This document shows, piece by piece, positions 1-7,232 of a stretch of DNA of 64,000 nt. Each line of letters opens with the position of its first letter. Positions within the stretch are counted from its first letter, which is position 1. The notes below the pieces were generated by a model that saw nothing but the letters and a program-made list of their open reading frames with translations, was not told where the DNA came from and did no database searches. The translations under genes were made by a program, and so were the position numbers. The stretch is from a virus: IMG/VR virus record IMGVR_UViG_3300010150_000009, positions 1-64,000 of that record; one strand, given 5' to 3'.

Positions 1-1931
1 GGGCGTTCATTATATGCTAACCCAGTTGCCATTTTTGCTTGTTCTTGCAACTTAAATTCTTTTGAACCTACTTCTTTTTCTTTTGCATTGGCAGCTCTTG
101 TTGTATATTGAGTCTCTAAATTCGCAAAGCCAACACTCATAGACTTCTGTAAGTCTTCTTTACTTACTTCACCTGTCAAAACACCAGTTAGAGTTGAGAA
201 AAAATTGCCAATGGTCCGGAGCTCCTTAGTTACAAAACGGTTTGTTGCGTTTAACTGTTCTATAGGTAGATTTTCGTATTCCGTTGCATCTGTTGCTGTA
301 CCAGCAGTAAGTCCTATACCTAATTTTTCTCCGAGGGAATTCATGCCTCCAGCCAAACTTTCGAGATGCGTCCCTAGCTGGGTTATACCAACAAGTAACG
401 CTCCGTTAGCAAGTTCTTCTTTAACTGCGTCTATATTTGCGTACCCGAGGGTAACTTCGTCACCTTGTCCTTCGACAACTTGTTGTCCATCTGGACCCAT
501 CTTTGTTCTTACACCGTGTATATCTTTATATACAAGTTCCAAAGCGTTGGCAATATTGCCGCCTGCAACGCCAGTCTTTTGAGCAATCTCGTTAGCCGCA
601 TCTTGAATAGCATCGAGTTTAACAGATGTTTTAAAACTTTGCTTAAATGCATTTAATCCAGCGCCTACACCTGCAGCTGCTGAATCAGCAAATGTATCCC
701 TTGTGTTTTCTATTGCGGCCTTTAATGCCGGTAAGGATTCTTCAAAAACATTAGCTGCATTAATACCAGCTGATTTCGTAGTTTGTCCCATATCGAGAAA
801 CGCCTGCCCCATTTCCGTTGACGCTAACTGCTTGGCTTCTGCAGATACTCCTTTAAACGAACCAGTAACACCGGCTTTGAATAGTTCGCCTGCTTGTGGC
901 CCGCCAAGCGAAACTGCTTCTTCATAAGCCTCCATCATCGCTGTTTGTTGTTCTAGAGGCATTTTATAAATTGCCGCTTGGAATTGAGCATCGGCTGCTA
1001 GTTTCTTTCTTTGTGCTGATTGTTCTTTAATACTTTTACCAGTAAGCATACTTAATTGGGACATTTGATTAATATAGTTAGCGGTGGCATTCGCTTGCCC
1101 GGTGTCGTCAAGTTTCCGGAGATTAGTTGCTAACGCAGTTTGGCTATTCATATCAGCCATTAAATCAGCAGTATCAGATGTGCTTAAACCTAACATTCTT
1201 GTTACTTCTATATATGATCTTCCTGCATGAACGCCTTGGGTCATGCCTCTAGTAAAATCTCCCATAACTGCCATAGTTCTAGCAAATCTTTCAGCACCAG
1301 CATTAACTGTGCCGCCAAGAACTGATAATGCTTCAGCGTTGTTTCTCACAACAGAGTTGAATCCTTCAAAACCTAGTTTAGAAACACCAACTGCTTTAGT
1401 ATACTCAACCATACTACCGCCAAAACTTGCACCCACTTTTGCTTGTTCTTGCCAACCTGCATATGCTTGATCACCAATATCTACCATCTGCTTCCCTAAT
1501 GCAAATCCGGCAGTTCCGATGCCAGTTAATATCTTGCCCACTGGGCCAAGCTTGGCCATTAAACCCTTCATTGAGGCTGCCATTCCACTACCGCCTTTTG
1601 ATGCTTCTTCCTCAATTGTTTCCATAGACTGAGCTATTCCAGCTGCCATTACTTGAGACTGTGCATTCATAACCTCAGAGTATTGTTGGGTAGCGCCGGC
1701 GGCAACACCTAAGGCGCCGGCTGCAACGTAAGATGCACGTGACTGTTGATCAGTTGCTGTCGTTGTGCCACCAAAACTTGCACCTAAATTATTAAGACTA
1801 TCTTGTGCATAATTTGCAGATCTGCTTAACCCATCAAGGCTTGTTTTGGCTCTATTGGAAGATTTGCTAACGCTATTAAATAGTGCGTCTATGCTTGCTT
1901 TAGTTTGTTGTAATATTGCGTCGTCTGCCAT
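1..1931 (-). CDS. Tape-measure-like tail protein (partial, C-terminus off the window)
   Basis: An open minus-strand frame runs from the ATG at 1931 to the window edge (643 complete codons, no stop). The product is rich in Ala, Gly, Ser and Gln and almost lacks Trp and Cys. A long helical, low-complexity composition with a hydrophobic Gly/Ala stretch near residues 110-150 (MKGLMAKLGPVGKILTG region) is what phage tape-measure proteins look like. It lies next to, and diverges from, the gp26-like chaperone gene, which fits because tail assembly chaperones usually sit beside the tape-measure gene. An exact late promoter octamer lies 44 bp upstream on the same strand. No Shine-Dalgarno is visible before the ATG, and the upstream in-frame stop leaves no earlier ATG. 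The tape-measure role is inferred from composition and position; another large virion protein is possible. Confidence 0.6.
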   Translation of the reverse strand, partial: MADDAILQQTKASIDALFNSVSKSSNRAKTSLDGLSRSANYAQDSLNNLGASFGGTTTATDQQSRASYVAAGALGVAAGATQQYSEVMNAQSQVMAAGIAQSMETIEEEASKGGSGMAASMKGLMAKLGPVGKILTGIGTAGFALGKQMVDIGDQAYAGWQEQAKVGASFGGSMVEYTKAVGVSKLGFEGFNSVVRNNAEALSVLGGTVNAGAERFARTMAVMGDFTRGMTQGVHAGRSYIEVTRMLGLSTSDTADLMADMNSQTALATNLRKLDDTGQANATANYINQMSQLSMLTGKSIKEQSAQRKKLAADAQFQAAIYKMPLEQQTAMMEAYEEAVSLGGPQAGELFKAGVTGSFKGVSAEAKQLASTEMGQAFLDMGQTTKSAGINAANVFEESLPALKAAIENTRDTFADSAAAGVGAGLNAFKQSFKTSVKLDAIQDAANEIAQKTGVAGGNIANALELVYKDIHGVRTKMGPDGQQVVEGQGDEVTLGYANIDAVKEELANGALLVGITQLGTHLESLAGGMNSLGEKLGIGLTAGTATDATEYENLPIEQLNATNRFVTKELRTIGNFFSTLTGVLTGEVSKEDLQKSMSVGFANLETQYTTRAANAKEKEVGSKEFKLQEQAKMATGLAYNER

Positions 1932-1974
1932 AATTATATGCGTATATTATAAAATAGAGTAAATACCGCTACAT

Positions 1975-1982
1975 TATTTATA
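1975..1982 (-). promoter_or_regulatory. T4-type late promoter for the tape-measure-like gene
   Basis: The minus strand reads TATAAATA exactly, the T4 late promoter -10 octamer recognised by gp55-programmed RNA polymerase. It lies 44 bp upstream of the ATG at 1931. A gp55 homologue is encoded at 8295-9101. Confidence 0.65.
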
Positions 1983-2004
1983 CATTATTTTTCGAGGATT
2001 CTAA

Positions 2005-2844
2005 ATGAGTAACATACTAGAACAATATTATCGCCAACCTGAGATTTATATCTCAATTCCACATGAGGGAAAATTTTACCCTGAAGGTAGTTTAGATTTA
2101 TCACCAACCAGCGAGGTGCCAGTTTATGCTATGACCGCAAAGGACGATATTATTTTAAAAACACCTGACGCCCTCATTTCAGGAGAGGCGGTAGCACAAG
2201 TTATTAAAAGTTGTATTCCTGCTATTTTGGATCCGTGGCAAATTCCTGCTACTGATGTTGATTTTATTTTAGTTGCTATTAGAATAGCATCATACGGAAA
2301 CGACATGGAATTAGAATTTAAATGTTCAGAATGTGAGGAAGAATTTAATTATGCAGTCACTTTAAATCATTACATAGATCATTTAAGTCAAGCCAGTATG
2401 TCTGTAGAAAGTAATATTCTCAAATACGGTGAAGTTAAAGTTCATATTAAACCTCTATCTTATAAAGATTTATCTCTAATTCAAAGAAGAACTTTTGAAG
2501 AGCAAAGAGCCATTGAAGCAGTAGGAACTATGGAAGATAAGTCAGAGGAAGAACTAAAAGAAATATATAATGAAATATTAAACACTATGACTGAAATTAA
2601 TATTAATAGCATATCATCTGGTATTAAAGGTATTGAATTACCAGATGGGACTATGGTTACAGATAAAGACGAAATTATAGGTTTTGTGAATAATGCTAGT
2701 GTAAAACTTTTTAAGAAAATTACAAATACTATACAAGAAATAAAAGATAAAACTGCACTAGAACCATTGCATATAGAATGTCCTAAATGTAACCATGCGT
2801 TTGACTCTCCAATAATTTTTGATTATGCAAATTTTTTCGCCTAA
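2005..2844 (+). CDS. 26: gp26-like baseplate hub / tail assembly chaperone (zero-frame product)
   Basis: The 279-residue protein looks like the T4 gp26 / T4_baseplate family: an N-terminal IPHEGKFYPEGSLDL segment, then PVYAMTAKDDIILKTPDAL, and two CxxC pairs (CSECEEEF near residue 110, CPKCNHAF near 265) that could bind a metal. These proteins help assemble the baseplate hub or tail and are not known enzymes. The start is supported by a GAGG 8 nt before the ATG. The gene ends at a TAA just after an A AAT TTT slippery heptamer, and the -1 frame stays open for another 77 codons (see the next feature). The next gene begins at 3068. The neighbouring tape-measure-like gene is divergent. Family assignment is from recognisable motifs, not a search. 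Confidence 0.75.
   Translation: MSNILEQYYRQPEIYISIPHEGKFYPEGSLDLSPTSEVPVYAMTAKDDIILKTPDALISGEAVAQVIKSCIPAILDPWQIPATDVDFILVAIRIASYGNDMELEFKCSECEEEFNYAVTLNHYIDHLSQASMSVESNILKYGEVKVHIKPLSYKDLSLIQRRTFEEQRAIEAVGTMEDKSEEELKEIYNEILNTMTEININSISSGIKGIELPDGTMVTDKDEIIGFVNNASVKLFKKITNTIQEIKDKTALEPLHIECPKCNHAFDSPIIFDYANFFA
2829..2835 (+). promoter_or_regulatory. Candidate -1 ribosomal frameshift site (A AAT TTT)
   Basis: In the gp26-like frame the codons GCA AAT TTT TTC GCC TAA contain the classical X XXY YYZ heptamer A AAT TTT at 2829-2835, nine bases before the stop codon. A one-base backward slip enters a frame that is open to 3068. The layout matches the lambda G/GT and P2/Mu-like tail chaperone frameshifts. 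Confidence 0.65.
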
Positions 2845-3068
2845 GGCTTTTATCATTAGGTTTTGAAGAAGTATTAGAATTAATTGCTAATTACGAGAAA
2901 CAGGTAGAAGTCATTAAAAAAGAAATTTACAAATTTGCTTGGTTTATGAGAGGTGGCTTTACTATTAATGAAATGTTCAATACTTCTTTAAAAGAAAGAC
3001 AATTGCTAACAGAGATTGTAGAAGAAAACTTAAAAATAACAAAAGATTCGGGGCTACCATACTTCTAA
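2835..3068 (+). CDS. -1 frame extension of the gp26-like chaperone (gpGT/T-like)
   Basis: From TTT at 2835 the -1 frame reads FRLRLLSLGFEEVLELIANY and continues for 77 residues to a TAA at 3066-3068. The product has ordinary protein composition: helical, with a Lys/Glu-rich stretch, WFMRGGF, and a C-terminal SGLPYF. There is no start codon with a ribosome binding site; the first ATG in this frame, at 2946, would leave only 40 residues and has no Shine-Dalgarno. The frame ends exactly on the next gene's ATG (TAATG). This is best explained as a frameshifted C-terminal domain fused to the gp26-like protein, giving about 354 residues. It could be the counterpart of the downstream T4 hub chaperone gp51, but that link is inference from gene order. 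Confidence 0.6.
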   Translation, partial: FRLRLLSLGFEEVLELIANYEKQVEVIKKEIYKFAWFMRGGFTINEMFNTSLKERQLLTEIVEENLKITKDSGLPYF

Positions 3069-3610
3069 TGGAACAAGAACTTATTAACGATTTAAAAGAC
3101 TGGATAAAAACTTTCCTTGCTAAACCGCAAGCAGAGTTAGGTAATCTACCTGTGTGTCCTTATGCAAAGCCAACTGTAGATAACAATACAATTCGTTTTA
3201 AATTTGTATATGATGACTTAGAAGAACACTTGTTAGACTTAGGGCGTAACTGGACTGACGAGGACAATGAGGGCAAAGTAGAGGTTATCGCTATACTAAC
3301 TCCAACTGAAAACTATTCTGAAGAAGAAGTTGCCAATATTACAGAAGCAGTAAATGACGAACTAATGCCACTAGACATTGTTATACTTGATGATCATCCG
3401 GAACGTGAAGAGCGTATAGGTAAATTAGTGTTAAACTTTGGTAAATGTATTTTATGTTTAATGGCAAGACTAAGTGTGTTAAACCATGCATCAGAACAAC
3501 TTGCAAAAAACACAGACTATTATAAAAATTGGCCTAAAGATTATTTAGAGTGGGTTACGCTTTGGCGTTTTGAAGAAATTCCAGCTAGTCTAAAGAAGTT
3601 AACGCTTTAA
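3068..3610 (+). CDS. Unknown 180-aa protein with LPVCPYA motif
   Basis: The ATG overlaps the stop of the frameshifted chaperone frame (TAATG), so it is probably translationally coupled to it. The N-terminal pattern, a DLKDWIKTF helix followed by LPVCPYAKP and IRFKFVYDD, loosely recalls DUF1415-type proteins (W..., CPFA, IRF). That resemblance is weak and no function follows from it. The rest is acidic and alpha/beta in character, with a Cys pair in FGKCILCLMARL near residue 130. The 3' end overlaps the convergent gene at 3585 by 26 bp with no terminator visible between them. Not recognised beyond this. Confidence 0.6.
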   Translation: MEQELINDLKDWIKTFLAKPQAELGNLPVCPYAKPTVDNNTIRFKFVYDDLEEHLLDLGRNWTDEDNEGKVEVIAILTPTENYSEEEVANITEAVNDELMPLDIVILDDHPEREERIGKLVLNFGKCILCLMARLSVLNHASEQLAKNTDYYKNWPKDYLEWVTLWRFEEIPASLKKLTL

Positions 3611-4316
3611 AACTTCTTATTTTACTGTCACGCTTACACAACTCTTTATACTCAACAGTATCTTTACTCCACTCCATACCTGTCCACCATTCAAATCCAG
3701 AAATATTTGATTTATAGATACTGCTTTTCTCATACCCAGGACCTATATACAAATACTTAAATCCTTCTTGTTGTGCCCAATATACTTCGTGCTGTAGTGT
3801 TACTTCTCCGAGACGTAGTTCTGGATTTTTATAGTCCCACGCAAACATACATGTTTCAACACTTTTATGTGGATGCTCTACGCTTTGATCAATTTCAGGA
3901 TAAAATTGCATCTTGGTAAACGCAACTATTCTACTATTATGATAGTAGATAAAAAACTTTGTTCTTTTAGTTTCGTTTAATGACCGTTCAAAGTCTTTGA
4001 AGTTATGTTTTTGTACGTATTGATTTAATATTTTACGCAGAATCTTAATAAGGTCTGGAGTAAGAGTTTCTACTAGTTCCCATTTTCCGTCGTATTCCTT
4101 CGCATCAACGCTATTAGTAATAACACGAGTGGATCGCGACATAAACCAATATTCATCATCTAAAACATCAATAAGAAATCCTTGCTCTATTGCTAAATGT
4201 TCTTCTTCTGCAGAAACATCAGTCAAAGATATCTCATTAATAATAATTTCTCTATTTTCTTGTTTTCCGAAAGATGTTTTTATTTGTTTCTGCATTATGA
4301 GATGAACTACGTTCAT
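3585..4316 (-). CDS. ATE/Bpt-like aminoacyl-tRNA-protein transferase (GNAT fold)
   Basis: The C-terminal half resembles the catalytic core of arginyl/leucyl-tRNA-protein transferases: RLGEVTLQHEVYWAQQEG, then YLYIGPGYEKSSIYKSN, then FEWWTGMEW, matching the family pattern of an LG..tL.ei.wA helix, YLG.yi..s..YK and a following aromatic patch. The middle part (TKRTKFFIYYHNSRIVAFTKM) looks like the preceding GNAT strands. Host ATE/Bpt enzymes attach an amino acid to protein N-termini and so create N-degrons. The N-terminal Cys-rich domain of eukaryotic ATE1 is absent. Two in-frame ATGs (4316 and 4295) are possible and neither has a clear ribosome binding site. It sits alone on the minus strand beside the non-coding region at 4317-4753. 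The alternative is another GNAT-fold acyltransferase. Confidence 0.55.
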   Translation of the reverse strand: MNVVHLIMQKQIKTSFGKQENREIIINEISLTDVSAEEEHLAIEQGFLIDVLDDEYWFMSRSTRVITNSVDAKEYDGKWELVETLTPDLIKILRKILNQYVQKHNFKDFERSLNETKRTKFFIYYHNSRIVAFTKMQFYPEIDQSVEHPHKSVETCMFAWDYKNPELRLGEVTLQHEVYWAQQEGFKYLYIGPGYEKSSIYKSNISGFEWWTGMEWSKDTVEYKELCKRDSKIRSFKALTSLD

Positions 4317-4370
4317 CTAGTTCTTCGCTTACAGCTCGAACTAAATTTATATAAATCACTTTTAAAAGAG

Positions 4371-4376
4371 TATAAT
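4371..4376 (+). promoter_or_regulatory. -10-like TATAAT upstream of the structured region
   Basis: A perfect TATAAT is present on the plus strand with a poor -35 (TATATA, 17-nt spacing). It would start a transcript near 4383, just before the structured segment that ends in an intrinsic terminator at 4602-4629. Confidence 0.35.
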
Positions 4377-4382
4377 ACTATT

Positions 4383-4629
4383 TAACTAAAGTTCTTTTGA
4401 TTAACTTTTTCCCGAAGTTCCGTTCACACTCCACCCGACTGGGTGAAGTGTGGTTAGACTTTTTCCTTCAGTCCCGACCTGTAAACTGTTGTGGATTGTT
4501 GTTAAACACGGAAGCGGTTGTCCTGTACTCCCTACCACAGTCTCCTGGCTATCACGCCAACAAACGGTATCTATTAAGTGCTACAGTTTCAACAAATAAT
4601 AGACGCGAGGTTTTTACCCTCGTCTTTTT
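4383..4629 (+). ncRNA. Candidate structured non-coding RNA (about 250 nt)
   Basis: This gene-free block is more GC-rich than its surroundings and rich in complementary segments. CACACT-C-CACCC pairs with GGGTG-A-AGTGTG around a GACT loop (4425-4452). AAACTGT at 4483-4489 can pair with ACAGTTT at 4583-4589 and enclose a central domain. The 3' end is a terminator hairpin with a T-run. A TATAAT lies 7 nt before the proposed 5' end. The open frame at 4397-4642 (81 aa) lacks a ribosome binding site and overlaps these elements, so I do not call it a gene. I do not recognise the RNA as tmRNA, 6S, RNase P or a known riboswitch. Confidence 0.45.
4602..4629 (+). terminator. Intrinsic terminator
   Basis: CGAGG at 4606-4610 pairs with CCTCG at 4618-4622 across a TTTTTAC loop, flanked by further partial pairing (GAC/GTC register), and is followed by TCTTTTT on the plus strand. 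This is the usual rho-independent arrangement for plus-strand transcripts. Confidence 0.6.
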
Positions 4630-4753
4630 AGCCCTGAAATAATTAATACGCTAAATTTTTGTCATCATCTCCAGAATCCCAGTGTGCTTATGCTACACCG
4701 TCAAGGAGAGCGGGTCTTAACCGCATTGTAGATGTCTTGTGTCTGTGCCTAGT
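4630..4753 (-). other. 3' flank of the minus-strand recombination operon, two hairpins
   Basis: No coding frame is apparent. On the minus strand, just downstream of the resolvase stop, two hairpins form: GCGG/CCGC around a 7-nt loop (4710-4724), and CGGTGT-A-GC-ATAA-GC-ACACTG (4680-4700). They may protect or end the minus-strand transcript, but no T-run follows on that strand. The 7-nt loop recalls an anticodon arm, but no T-arm or acceptor stem could be fitted. Confidence 0.35.
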
Positions 4754-5257
4754 TTAGTTTTGTGTACTTGAGAGAAGCTTAACTTGGTCAGTGTTGTGAG
4801 CCCAAAAATTATCGTACTCACAAAAGTTCCAACCTTTATAGTTAATGTGCCTATTGAATTTTAGTGTGGTGTGCCTATCTTCTACTGCTATGTATTTGCC
4901 TTTTCTATTAAATTTCATTATTAAGATGTTAAAGTCTCCTTCGTCAGCAGGCTCTAACAACTGTGCTATCCAATCATCTAAAAGTTTTACGTCTTGTCCA
5001 AACAAATGATGAAATGGAAAGTCTTTATATGCCTTACACTCAATATTGAGTAAAGGCATACTTTGACCTGGAATGATATCTCCTTTAAAAGAACGTATTT
5101 GTCCTTCGTGTAAAAATTCCTTCCTTGCTTTGTTTACTCCACCAATGTAAGACCCGCTATGAGGTACGCGAATAAACGTCTCACTGTATAAATCAGATAA
5201 GTGTTTAGCAACGTCGCGTTCCCATGTAGAGCCTTTAATTTTTTGCTTACTGGGCAT
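4754..5257 (-). CDS. PDDEXK nuclease, Holliday junction resolvase-like
   Basis: The 167-residue protein has the PDDEXK arrangement of archaeal/phage resolvases: an N-terminal GSTWERDVAKHL helix with Glu14, a VPHSGSYIGG loop, then FKGDII (Asp60) and LLNIECKAYK (Glu73, Lys75). Such enzymes cut branched DNA during recombination-dependent replication and before packaging. It is the last gene of the minus-strand run gp55-gp47-gp46-Hc1-resolvase and starts 3 bp after the stop of the small Hc1-like gene, so it is probably translated from the same mRNA. The family could also include VSR-like or repair endonucleases. The catalytic signature is clear; the substrate is inferred from context with gp46/gp47. 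Confidence 0.7.
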   Translation of the reverse strand: MPSKQKIKGSTWERDVAKHLSDLYSETFIRVPHSGSYIGGVNKARKEFLHEGQIRSFKGDIIPGQSMPLLNIECKAYKDFPFHHLFGQDVKLLDDWIAQLLEPADEGDFNILIMKFNRKGKYIAVEDRHTTLKFNRHINYKGWNFCEYDNFWAHNTDQVKLLSSTQN

Positions 5258-5260
5258 TAA

Positions 5261-5440
5261 TTACATTGCGTTCTTTTTGTCTTGAATCTCAGCCCTGCGT
5301 GTTTTAGCTAATTTACCAATTTCGCCTAACGCTTTACGAGCGCGAGCGGCCGCGGCTTTTACACCCTTATCCTCAAACTTTGAAGATTCGCTAACGTATG
5401 TTTCGACTTGCTCTAAGATTTGCTCATGAATTGTTGACAT
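5261..5440 (-). CDS. Small Hc1/histone H1-like DNA-binding protein (59 aa)
   Basis: A short reading frame (ATG at 5440, stop at 5261-5263) is preceded by a strong AAGGAG 9 nt upstream. The product, MSTIHEQILEQVETYVSESS followed by KFEDKG, VKAAAARARKALGEIGKLAK and TRRAEIQDKK, has the Hc1 pattern (EK-G..AA..RARKAL.EL.K....R.EIQ) seen in chlamydial histone H1-like Hc1 and in small proteins of many T4-like phages. It is helical, basic at the C-terminus and lacks Cys and Trp. It probably binds nucleic acid, perhaps compacting or protecting phage DNA. It lies between gp46 and the resolvase on the same strand, 31 bp after the gp46 stop. Confidence 0.7.
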   Translation of the reverse strand: MSTIHEQILEQVETYVSESSKFEDKGVKAAAARARKALGEIGKLAKTRRAEIQDKKNAM

Positions 5441-5471
5441 ATTGTTTACTCCTTAATGTGTAAAAATCTAT

Positions 5472-7232
5472 TTACATGATTTCTATATCGTCACTGTAAT
5501 TTGTGAAACCATTTTCTTTTGTAACTGTCAGAACGTTATGCACACGCCCGACCAGTTCATCTTTATGCGAGATAAGAAATACACTTTTATTTCTATCTCT
5601 ACAAAATTTCTTAAGAATACTTATACTACCTTCTAACCCTAACGCATCCATACCACTATCAACTAATTCGTCAATAACTAGCAGGTTTATGTTGTCGTAT
5701 AAGTGTTCCCAAACATCCCTAAACGCCCAAGATAAACTTAAAATAAGTCTATTTCGTTCGCCTCTACTAAGATTATCAAAGTCTAGATCACGCCCATACT
5801 CTGTAATTTCAACGCTTAAATCGTTCAAGAACATTACAGCATGTGGTAATCCAATCTTGTCTAAGTAATAACTTAGTCTTTTATTTAACAATGCTAAGTT
5901 TTGATCAATAATTCTTTTGCGAATAAATGAGTCCTTATTAACTAGCAATCGTGCTAAAAACTCTTGGTGCTCTCTAAGAGACACTAATTCATTTAATTTA
6001 TTGTAATTAATTTCTTGTAAAACAGAATTTTGTAGATCTTCAATTTGAGACTTATACGGATCTTCTTCCTCTGCCTTCTCTACTAAAGTATTACGCAAAT
6101 GCTCTAAACTACTATCATGCTTATAAGCACTAGCAATATCATCATAAAACGTTTCTTCGTACCAATCAATAGTACCAATTTCTTCTATTTTTTTAGTAAC
6201 AGTTGCTAAGTTTTTCTCTTCTGCTTTAATAGATTGTTTATGCTCAGTTATTTGTTCTTCCAAATCCGCAAGCATCTTTTGGTGTATTTCGTCGTGTAAT
6301 GCTTGTCCGCAAGTATGGCATGTTTTATCCTCGGTTTGTGATATATTCTTCTCAAACCGCGCTAACTCCTTGTTATATTTGGATAATAAGTTCTTAGAAG
6401 TTGACTGTTCTCTGTTATATCCACGCAGTTTAGACTCTAACTGCTCTATGTTTGCTTTTTTAGTGTGTAGTGCTATTTCCTCTTCAATCTCGACAGCTTC
6501 AAGTTCTTTAACAGCATTGTCTATTTTCTCAATATCTTTGTTGCGAGACTCTACCCACGCTTTTTGTTTTATGCCGAGACTTTTAATAGTGTTCTCAATA
6601 TTCTCGTTTGCTTGTTGCTTACCTTTGATTGCGTATTCTTCTTCAGTAATAAGATCCTTTGTTTGTCTTATAATCTCTTTAAGTTTTTCTGCTTTCTCAG
6701 ACAGCAAAGTAATACCGAGTAACTGCTCAATAACGTCACGTTGATCTGATACACGCATAGCAAGAAACGGCTCAGTGTATGTGTTAAGTGCCACAACGTG
6801 TTTAAACATTGTATGCGACATACCAACTGCTTCTTCTATTTGATCTTGCGTTTGTCTATTTTCGCCTTGTGCTTGATCAACCTCGTCATTGTTTGAATAA
6901 TATTTTAAAATACCCGGTCGTCTGCCACGTTCTATACGATGATGTACACCGTCTTTTTCAAACTCAACAGTGACTAACATGCCTTTGGCATTTGTTTTAT
7001 TGATTAAATTATCTTTTTTAATATTTGTTAATGCTTGCCCATACAACACATAACTCAACGCATTAACAATAGTAGTCTTGCCTGTACCATTACGAGCGCC
7101 GGCATCATCGCCGCCTAAGTCTAAGTTTTCACCTAAAACAAGTGTGAGATCCTGTCTGTCTAAACTAACTGCTTGGGTTTGGTTACCCACGCTCATAAAA
7201 TTCTTTACTGTCAGAGATTTTAAGACTAACAT
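5472..7232 (-). CDS. 46: gp46 recombination endonuclease subunit (Rad50/SbcC-like ATPase)
   Basis: All landmarks of the Rad50/SbcC family are present: Walker A GARNGTGKTT (residues 45-54), a long coiled coil on each side of the zinc hook CHTCG (305-309), the ABC signature LSRGERNRL (488-496) and Walker B LLVIDELVDS (517-526), followed by the switch histidine in FLISHKDE. At 586 residues it is close to T4 gp46 (560) and far shorter than SbcC. With gp47 it resects DNA ends to start recombination-dependent replication and degrades host DNA. Its ATG lies at the last base of the gp47 stop region (both genes share 7232), so the two are translationally coupled. Transcription most likely starts at the consensus promoter before gp47. 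Confidence 0.95.
   Translation of the reverse strand: MLVLKSLTVKNFMSVGNQTQAVSLDRQDLTLVLGENLDLGGDDAGARNGTGKTTIVNALSYVLYGQALTNIKKDNLINKTNAKGMLVTVEFEKDGVHHRIERGRRPGILKYYSNNDEVDQAQGENRQTQDQIEEAVGMSHTMFKHVVALNTYTEPFLAMRVSDQRDVIEQLLGITLLSEKAEKLKEIIRQTKDLITEEEYAIKGKQQANENIENTIKSLGIKQKAWVESRNKDIEKIDNAVKELEAVEIEEEIALHTKKANIEQLESKLRGYNREQSTSKNLLSKYNKELARFEKNISQTEDKTCHTCGQALHDEIHQKMLADLEEQITEHKQSIKAEEKNLATVTKKIEEIGTIDWYEETFYDDIASAYKHDSSLEHLRNTLVEKAEEEDPYKSQIEDLQNSVLQEINYNKLNELVSLREHQEFLARLLVNKDSFIRKRIIDQNLALLNKRLSYYLDKIGLPHAVMFLNDLSVEITEYGRDLDFDNLSRGERNRLILSLSWAFRDVWEHLYDNINLLVIDELVDSGMDALGLEGSISILKKFCRDRNKSVFLISHKDELVGRVHNVLTVTKENGFTNYSDDIEIM

Noticed and set aside
205-1627. Several plus-strand frames of 60-125 codons
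   Set aside because: Antisense to the tape-measure-like gene; low-complexity Pro/Ser/Ala translations typical of shadows.
4397-4642. 81-aa plus-strand reading frame
   Set aside because: No ribosome binding site, odd composition, and it overlaps hairpins and a terminator better explained as RNA structure.
4680-4740. tRNA-like arms on the minus strand
   Set aside because: A 7-nt loop on a 4-bp stem is present, but no T-arm, D-arm or acceptor stem can be fitted.
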